This document shows, one piece after another, positions 12,678 through 15,798 of a DNA stretch of 15,798 bases. The DNA lies in assembly GCA_900759005.1 (NCBI GenBank), contig CAAEUQ010000062.1, positions 1-15,798 of the forward strand, given 5' to 3'. Position 1 is the stretch's first letter; every line of letters starts with the position of its first letter. The DNA is from Clostridia bacterium. GTDB taxonomy: Bacteria > Bacillota > Clostridia > Christensenellales > Aristaeellaceae. A model generated the notes under the pieces. That model was not told the origin of the DNA. It saw only the letters and a program-made list of their open reading frames with translations, and searched no databases. A program made the position numbers and the translations under genes.

Positions 12678-14063
12678 TTAGATGCGGTGCACCTCGAAGC
12701 CCATCATTCTGCCGAACGCGAGAATTTCCTCGATGTCCGCATTGTAGACCATCGCGGAATGATGCGTGCCGCCCAGCTCGGAGAATTCCTTCAGGAATTC
12801 GGTAAGCGGCTTCTCCGGCTTCATCCAGCCCTGCACCGCGTATTTGTACGCGCCGTGACGCAGACCGCAATCGAGCAGCTCGACATTCGTCGCAATCAGC
12901 GAAAAGCCTTCCTTCGCCGGCGCAACGTTTACGAACACCGCCTTGCCCGGGCGATAGCAGGTGTACGCCGCCGCGGTATCGCCGCAGGTATTGTAATTGA
13001 ACGGAACCGTGCGCAGCACCGGCTTCCACTGCGCCAGATCATAGTTGATCTCGCCCATATGACTTAAGAGGATCACATTCTCCTTCCAGTCGGGGCAGAA
13101 CATCTCGGTAAACGTCGTATCATGATATACACTTCTCAGCGCGCCGACCAGACCCGCCGTCAGTACGTCGCCCTCGCCCGCATAGCCCAGACCGCGCACC
13201 ATCGTCTTGCTGCATTCGGTAAACGGCATCTTGGGAAGCCCGCAGATATCGAGCGTCAGGAAATTCACCGTCAGCGCCGTCAGGCGATTGTCGTCCGCCC
13301 ATTTGCGCACTGCCAGACCCGAGCGCACCGCTTCGCGATAGGCGGCTTCGTCCGTGAGCTCAACTTCGAAATTCGCCTTATCCAGCGCAATTTCGCGCTC
13401 GATTTCCTCGTCCGTAACCTTCGGCAGGTATTTCTTGACCGCCTCGGTATCCATATAGGAAACTTCCGCACCGATCTTTGCCTTATAATCCTCATCGGAA
13501 ACCAGGAAATCACCCATGCCGGTGAACGATCCGCCAACGGAGCCGACGCGCGCGGTCTTATACGCCTTCGCCGCCGCTGCCGCGCGGCACATGCCCGCGA
13601 CCTGCGCGATCACGTCCGAATGCATCGCATGACCCACGCAGAGATAATATTCGATGCCGCGGCGCTTTAAGAGATTGCACATATCCTGAACGCCGTGAAT
13701 GCCGTGGTTCGGCGAAATGCCGGACTGATAGCCCGCCATATCCAGAAGCGCGTAATCCGGCGTCGTATCCAGCACGATCAGCGGAACGCCCGCCTTCTCC
13801 AGCGCGTCGATCGATTCAAGCGACGGGCTGTACGCCAGATGCTGGGTCACGATCGCGTCCACATTTTCCTTGTGGAACAGCTCGATCGCCGCCTCGAATT
13901 CGGGCTTTATGCGGCACGTCGGCGACGCGACAACCTCGATATCGAACGAGCGGATCATGTCCTGAAGCATATAGGTGTATTTTTCCAGAACGGGGCGGCG
14001 CGCCGGAGTCGCGTCGTCATAGAGTTTGATGTACAGCGGCAGATAACCGACCTTAATGCTCAT
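12678..14063 (-). CDS. L-arabinose/L-fucose isomerase-like protein
   Basis: This 461-residue protein has the layout of the AraA/FucI group of metal-dependent aldose-ketose isomerases. The first half is Rossmann-like (IKVGYLPLYIKLYDD, DAIVTQHLAYSPSL). The second half has likely metal ligands Glu297 in AGEGDVLTAGL, Glu320 in FTEMF, His335 in LSHMGEI and His434 or His435 in GGTHHSAMVY, the same order as Glu, Glu, His, His in AraA. It should interconvert an aldose and a ketose in the cytoplasm with Mn or a similar metal. The length is near AraA (about 500), but the sequence looks divergent, so the sugar need not be arabinose or fucose. GGAGG lies 7 bases before the ATG, 12 bases after the amidohydrolase gene. 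The FGGY kinase further upstream is the natural next enzyme. Confidence 0.88.
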   Translation of the reverse strand: MSIKVGYLPLYIKLYDDATPARRPVLEKYTYMLQDMIRSFDIEVVASPTCRIKPEFEAAIELFHKENVDAIVTQHLAYSPSLESIDALEKAGVPLIVLDTTPDYALLDMAGYQSGISPNHGIHGVQDMCNLLKRRGIEYYLCVGHAMHSDVIAQVAGMCRAAAAAKAYKTARVGSVGGSFTGMGDFLVSDEDYKAKIGAEVSYMDTEAVKKYLPKVTDEEIEREIALDKANFEVELTDEAAYREAVRSGLAVRKWADDNRLTALTVNFLTLDICGLPKMPFTECSKTMVRGLGYAGEGDVLTAGLVGALRSVYHDTTFTEMFCPDWKENVILLSHMGEINYDLAQWKPVLRTVPFNYNTCGDTAAAYTCYRPGKAVFVNVAPAKEGFSLIATNVELLDCGLRHGAYKYAVQGWMKPEKPLTEFLKEFSELGGTHHSAMVYNADIEEILAFGRMMGFEVHRI

Positions 14064-14075
14064 GTTTTTGCCTCC

Positions 14076-15149
14076 TTATTCGCCGTAAATGCTCTTTTTT
14101 GCGCCTTCAATCAGGTTTTTGGCATTCAGATAGAACGCCTTTTCGATATCGCTCTTCGTAAGCCCCAGCTTTTCCGCCGCGCGCTTGAACGCGAGGATTT
14201 CCTCATACATGAAGAACGTAATCGGAATTCTCTCCGCCTCCTCCGCGGTCACTTCGCGCAGATGCTTGTCCTGCTTCGGATCGCCGTAAAGTCCCGGCGG
14301 AATGAGGTTGATATACGTTCCGTTTTCCTCGATGCGATGCGTGCGCATTCTCAGAATCGGCAAATCGCTTCCGAACATCACGCGCTCGGGGCCCACCGCC
14401 TTCAAAAGCTCCTCCATCGCGTACTGGCAGCAGTTCGCGGAGAAATCGAACATCAGATTTTTGCACGGCTCGAGGATTTCAAACGCGTTGCCGACGTCCT
14501 CATGCGTATACGCGCGGCCGATATGCGCGATGATCAATCGCACATTCGGATATGCCTCGACGATTTCGCGAATCTGCCAGAGATTGACCGGATCCTTCAG
14601 CCGCCCGTCGCGCGGGATATGCAGCATCACGATCGCGCCCATCTCGTTCATCTTTTCCCATTGATACGGCGGGAAGAAATCGAGAATGCGGATTTCCTTT
14701 TCCGGCAGATAGTCCTTCGACAGCGAAAGGTAGCTCTTCAGCCCCAGGAAGCCGCCCTCGCGAATCTTCTTTTCAACCGTCGCGCCGTCCTCCTCCGGCA
14801 TCGAATAATACAGCGCCGGAACACCGGTTCTGCGGGCGCATTCGGAGATATACTGATTCAGCGCCGGCGCGGTTTCGCGGCCCGTGCTGGTGAAGATCAT
14901 CGGAGTCACTTCCTTGCCCGGGAACATCAGCCGGTACGTTTCCTGAAGATCCTCAATGCTGTTTTCGCTCGCAACCAGACTCGGCCACGTCACCGTGCGC
15001 TTGACCTCGCCGGGCTTCAGCGGCTTCGGCGGGCGCAGGCTGCTCAGCCACACGTGCGTGTGAATGTCAATCATCTTTTCGGGAAGAAAATCGCGCAGTT
15101 CAGTTTCATAAATCTTTCTGTCGACGTCCTTGACCTCAAACAACGCCAT
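14076..15149 (-). CDS. Amidohydrolase-2 family protein (TIM barrel)
   Basis: This 357-residue metal-dependent hydrolase is the second amidohydrolase of the region but is longer and clearly different from the one at 3365. Active-site elements are DIHTH (28-32), GLKSY with Lys138, LHIPR with His177, IIAHIGRA with His209 and GSDLP with Asp262, in the order expected for amidohydrolase-2 enzymes. An extra segment after Asp262 (about 270-320, with INLIPPGLYGDP) may shape the substrate pocket. Lactonase, decarboxylase or deacetylase-like activity is possible. It lies directly between kinase and isomerase genes, 3 bases after the kinase stop, and its AAGGAGGT site overlaps that stop. It is therefore probably a pathway step rather than a salvage enzyme. 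Confidence 0.87.
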   Translation of the reverse strand: MALFEVKDVDRKIYETELRDFLPEKMIDIHTHVWLSSLRPPKPLKPGEVKRTVTWPSLVASENSIEDLQETYRLMFPGKEVTPMIFTSTGRETAPALNQYISECARRTGVPALYYSMPEEDGATVEKKIREGGFLGLKSYLSLSKDYLPEKEIRILDFFPPYQWEKMNEMGAIVMLHIPRDGRLKDPVNLWQIREIVEAYPNVRLIIAHIGRAYTHEDVGNAFEILEPCKNLMFDFSANCCQYAMEELLKAVGPERVMFGSDLPILRMRTHRIEENGTYINLIPPGLYGDPKQDKHLREVTAEEAERIPITFFMYEEILAFKRAAEKLGLTKSDIEKAFYLNAKNLIEGAKKSIYGE

Positions 15150-15152
15150 GAA

Positions 15153-15798
15153 TCAAACCTCCTTGTACCATTTCCGCAGGGCGCGCGCCCCGCGCTGATA
15201 TTCTTCAAACACCTTTTTGTATTTCTCCGCGCGCACGGGATTGGGAATCACCGCGCGTCCGCCCGGCGCAATCGCCTTCGCCGCAAATTCGGTATTCTCA
15301 AACAATCCGCAGCCCACGCCCGCCATCATCGCCGCGCCCGCGCACGCGAGATCGGCAATTTCGGAAACGTGAATCTCCTGCCCCGCGATTTCGGCGATCA
15401 TGTTCGTCCAGACCGCGCTCTTCGTCGCGCCGCCTGCGAGGAACAGCCGCTTCATCGGCTGGCGCTTCTCCATTGCGCGCAGCGCCCACACGATCTGGCA
15501 CGCCACGCCTTCCATGACCGCGCGCACGATATGTCCCTTATCATGCGAAAGATCAAGCCCGATCAGCGTTCCTTTGCACGCGTTATCGGATTCCGGTGCG
15601 CCGGCGCCGTTGAAATACGGGTAAAACTTGAGTCCCCCCGCGCCCGGCTCGTCCCTTTCGGCAACCAGCGCGTTCAGCGTTTCGTAATCCAGAGGCGCTC
15701 CGTCCTTTGCGTTCAGAACCTGCTTTCGCAGCCAGTCCAGACACACGCCGCCGGTCGAGATCGACAGCATCGTGCCCCATTTGCCGTCCGTGGCCGAA
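15153..15798 (-). CDS. FGGY-family sugar kinase (xylulokinase-like), C-terminal part
   Basis: The last 214 residues of an FGGY carbohydrate kinase are present; the gene continues past the right edge, since the frame is open through 15797 and reads ATDGKWGTMLSISTGGV without a start site. Family features are GLKFYPYFNGAGAPESD (FGGY signature region), IVRAVMEGVACQIVWALR, the ATP-binding LFLAGGATKSAVWTNMIAEI and EIADLACAGAAMMAGVGCG. It would phosphorylate a ketose or polyol using ATP in the cytoplasm. Xylulokinase or ribulokinase-like action fits with the isomerase two genes downstream, but the N-terminal sugar-binding half is not visible, so specificity is open. Confidence 0.92.
   Translation of the reverse strand, partial: SATDGKWGTMLSISTGGVCLDWLRKQVLNAKDGAPLDYETLNALVAERDEPGAGGLKFYPYFNGAGAPESDNACKGTLIGLDLSHDKGHIVRAVMEGVACQIVWALRAMEKRQPMKRLFLAGGATKSAVWTNMIAEIAGQEIHVSEIADLACAGAAMMAGVGCGLFENTEFAAKAIAPGGRAVIPNPVRAEKYKKVFEEYQRGARALRKWYKEV

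Noticed and set aside
10278..12681. Two overlapping plus-strand open frames of about 400-480 residues
   Set aside because: They are antisense to the SIS, YjbQ and Gfo/Idh/MocA genes, with low-complexity basic translations typical of shadows in GC-rich DNA.

Overview
The window looks like chromosomal DNA of a gut or rumen-type anaerobic Bacillota, probably class Clostridia. The grounds are a YesM-type sensor kinase with a YesN-type AraC response regulator, a sugar ABC importer encoded without its own ATPase, strong AGGAGG ribosome binding sites, consensus TTGACA/TATAAT signals and Gram-positive-style hairpin terminators. The secreted binding protein ends its signal peptide in an AFA-EA type site rather than a lipobox, which I associate with Christensenellales-like lineages (inference only).

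Left part, about 1-2,840: an accessory, partly decayed region, visibly AT-richer at its left end. It holds the 5' part of an IS5-type transposase with a frame change at an A4G5 run, a probable gene-start fragment, a frameshifted coding remnant, a DUF1828/DUF1829 protein that has lost its N-terminus, and a divergent XRE regulator followed by a 21-residue ORF and a 147-residue unknown protein. From 2,503 to 2,820 there is a dense set of hairpins and a six-copy 9-bp tandem repeat. The region ends at a minus-strand tRNA-Leu(GAG) with a near-ideal promoter and its own terminator.

Right part, about 3,170-15,798: everything is on the minus strand in at least two transcription units. The upstream unit (right edge to 10,112) encodes an FGGY sugar kinase (partial), an amidohydrolase-2 protein, an AraA/FucI-like sugar isomerase, a Gfo/Idh/MocA protein lacking the usual EKP lysine, a long-form YjbQ (UPF0047) protein and a KpsF/GutQ-like SIS sugar-phosphate isomerase, and stops at a terminator at about 10,075-10,105. 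Just past that terminator a promoter drives the sensor kinase gene through a 168-bp MITE-like palindromic element that forms its 5' leader. The transporter unit follows: binding protein, two permeases, AraC-type response regulator and a second amidohydrolase, ending at a terminator at about 3,170-3,219.

Together the right part reads as uptake and catabolism of an unidentified sugar or sugar derivative. The two-component system probably senses the sugar and induces the importer. Isomerase, kinase and SIS protein could form an aldose-ketose-ketose phosphate route, and the amidohydrolases and the Gfo/Idh/MocA protein suggest oxidation, lactone opening or glycoside-type chemistry beforehand. No aldolase or transporter ATPase is present. 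The substrate cannot be named from sequence alone.
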